From Mangrovivirga cuniculi (GTDB taxonomy: Bacteria > Bacteroidota > Bacteroidia > Cytophagales > Cyclobacteriaceae): a DNA stretch of 64,000 nt. A model generated the notes under the pieces. It was not told where the DNA came from, did no database searches, and was given only the letters and a program-made list of their open reading frames with translations. The stretch's first letter is position 1, and each line of letters opens with the position of its first letter. Below are positions 63,593 to 64,000 of this stretch, piece after piece. The stretch is taken from the NCBI RefSeq assembly GCF_005166025.1, contig NZ_CP028923.1, positions 4,156,001-4,220,000 of the forward strand, given 5' to 3'. Both the position numbers and the translations under genes were made by a program.

Positions 63593-64000
63593 ATGAAATA
63601 CATTGTTGATACTGAAGAAAGTAAGATATACTGGGAAGGGCGAAATGAAAAAATGACTAATAAAGGCCAGGTCGATTTTCAATCCGGAGAAATAATTATT
63701 AATGATAAAGGTGAAATCGAAGACGCTTTAATCTCAATCGACCTAACCACTATTAAAGCTACCAGCGATAATCTTGATGATGAGAACAAGCAGAAATTGA
63801 TCAATCATCTCAATTCCCCTGATTTTTTCTATACTGAAAACTATAAAATAATCAGTTTCAAAATGAACGAAGCCAGTATAGACCATGGATCAGGATTTAT
63901 TAAAGGAATAATAACCTTGAAGGAAGCCAATTTTGATGTAATCATTCCCTGCAGAACATTTAAAGAAAATAATTCATTTGTTGCTGAGGGAGAATTTGAG
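63593..64000 (+). CDS. YceI-like family protein, N-terminal part (runs off the window)
   Basis: ATG 63593 opens a frame to the end of the window without a stop, one base after the polymerase stop. The 136 visible residues have the YceI-like pattern: SKIYWEGRNEKMTNKGQVDF, then EIEDALISIDLTTIKATSDN and LINHLNSPDFFYTENYKIIS. YceI proteins bind isoprenoid-like ligands. There is no obvious signal peptide, so this may be a cytoplasmic form. Its place directly after the LigD genes is odd and may mean a shared transcript. Confidence 0.7.
   Translation, partial: MKYIVDTEESKIYWEGRNEKMTNKGQVDFQSGEIIINDKGEIEDALISIDLTTIKATSDNLDDENKQKLINHLNSPDFFYTENYKIISFKMNEASIDHGSGFIKGIITLKEANFDVIIPCRTFKENNSFVAEGEFE

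Noticed and set aside
1-64000. tRNA, rRNA or CRISPR arrays
   Set aside because: No cloverleaf pattern, ribosomal RNA stretch or regularly spaced direct repeats were seen on reading through the window.

Overview
This is an AT-rich window that reads as a member of the Bacteroidota, most likely the order Cytophagales. I infer this from several things: many Sec-exported lipoproteins and small outer-membrane barrels, families common in that phylum (DUF4199, TIGR03643, LVIVD propellers, DUF2200, AsmA, RhlE-type helicase, M56 proteins), the near absence of Shine-Dalgarno sequences, and TAnnTTTG-type -7 promoter boxes. I saw no rRNA, tRNA or CRISPR array. About 65 genes are visible, mostly short transcription units separated by clear hairpin terminators.

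Region by region. 1-4.1 kb: the N-terminal end of a DNA topoisomerase IB running off the left edge, then small membrane or secreted proteins and a GrpB-family remnant. 4.2-14.2 kb: an S9 peptidase, a methyltransferase-like protein, a TspO-like protein, an SDR plus START-like pair, pirin, and a DUF4199/FadL-like pair. 14.2-25.4 kb: small envelope genes, a probable sulfur cluster (a TsdA-like dihaem cytochrome split by a frameshift, a Tat-exported protein, a DsrE-like protein), and a HAD lipoprotein. 25.8-34.7 kb: a PKD lipoprotein, two paralogous LVIVD lipoproteins around a Gre-factor-like gene, a BlaI repressor with an operator and a striking M56 metalloprotease fused to a peptidoglycan amidase, and an MBL-fold hydrolase. 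34.7-45 kb: a SulP transporter with a structured leader, glutaminase, RDD, ankyrin, AraC, alpha/beta hydrolase, RhlE-type helicase, and a sigma factor overlapping a membrane partner gene. 45-56.7 kb: AsmA, a RAYT transposase with a perfect 27-bp-arm palindrome, a multi-TonB_C protein with an LRR partner, and a divergent three-gene cluster of ATP-grasp ligase, papain-like protein and alanine-racemase-like protein. 56.7-64 kb: a membrane-anchored SF2 helicase, Yip1, DedA, and an NHEJ-type LigD split into three consecutive genes (PE, LIG, POL), then a YceI-like gene running off the right edge.

The two best candidates for undescribed systems are (a) the BlaI repressor with its M56-amidase fusion, which looks like a cell-wall sensing module whose sensor carries a lytic amidase, and (b) the ATP-grasp, papain-like and racemase-like cluster, which looks like a small-peptide or D-amino-acid pathway. 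A separate pattern needs checking first: at least five genes are broken by one base, each at or next to a homopolymer (XRE regulator, TsdA-like cytochrome, META lipoprotein, AsmA tail, DedA start). This is either assembly error or slippage.
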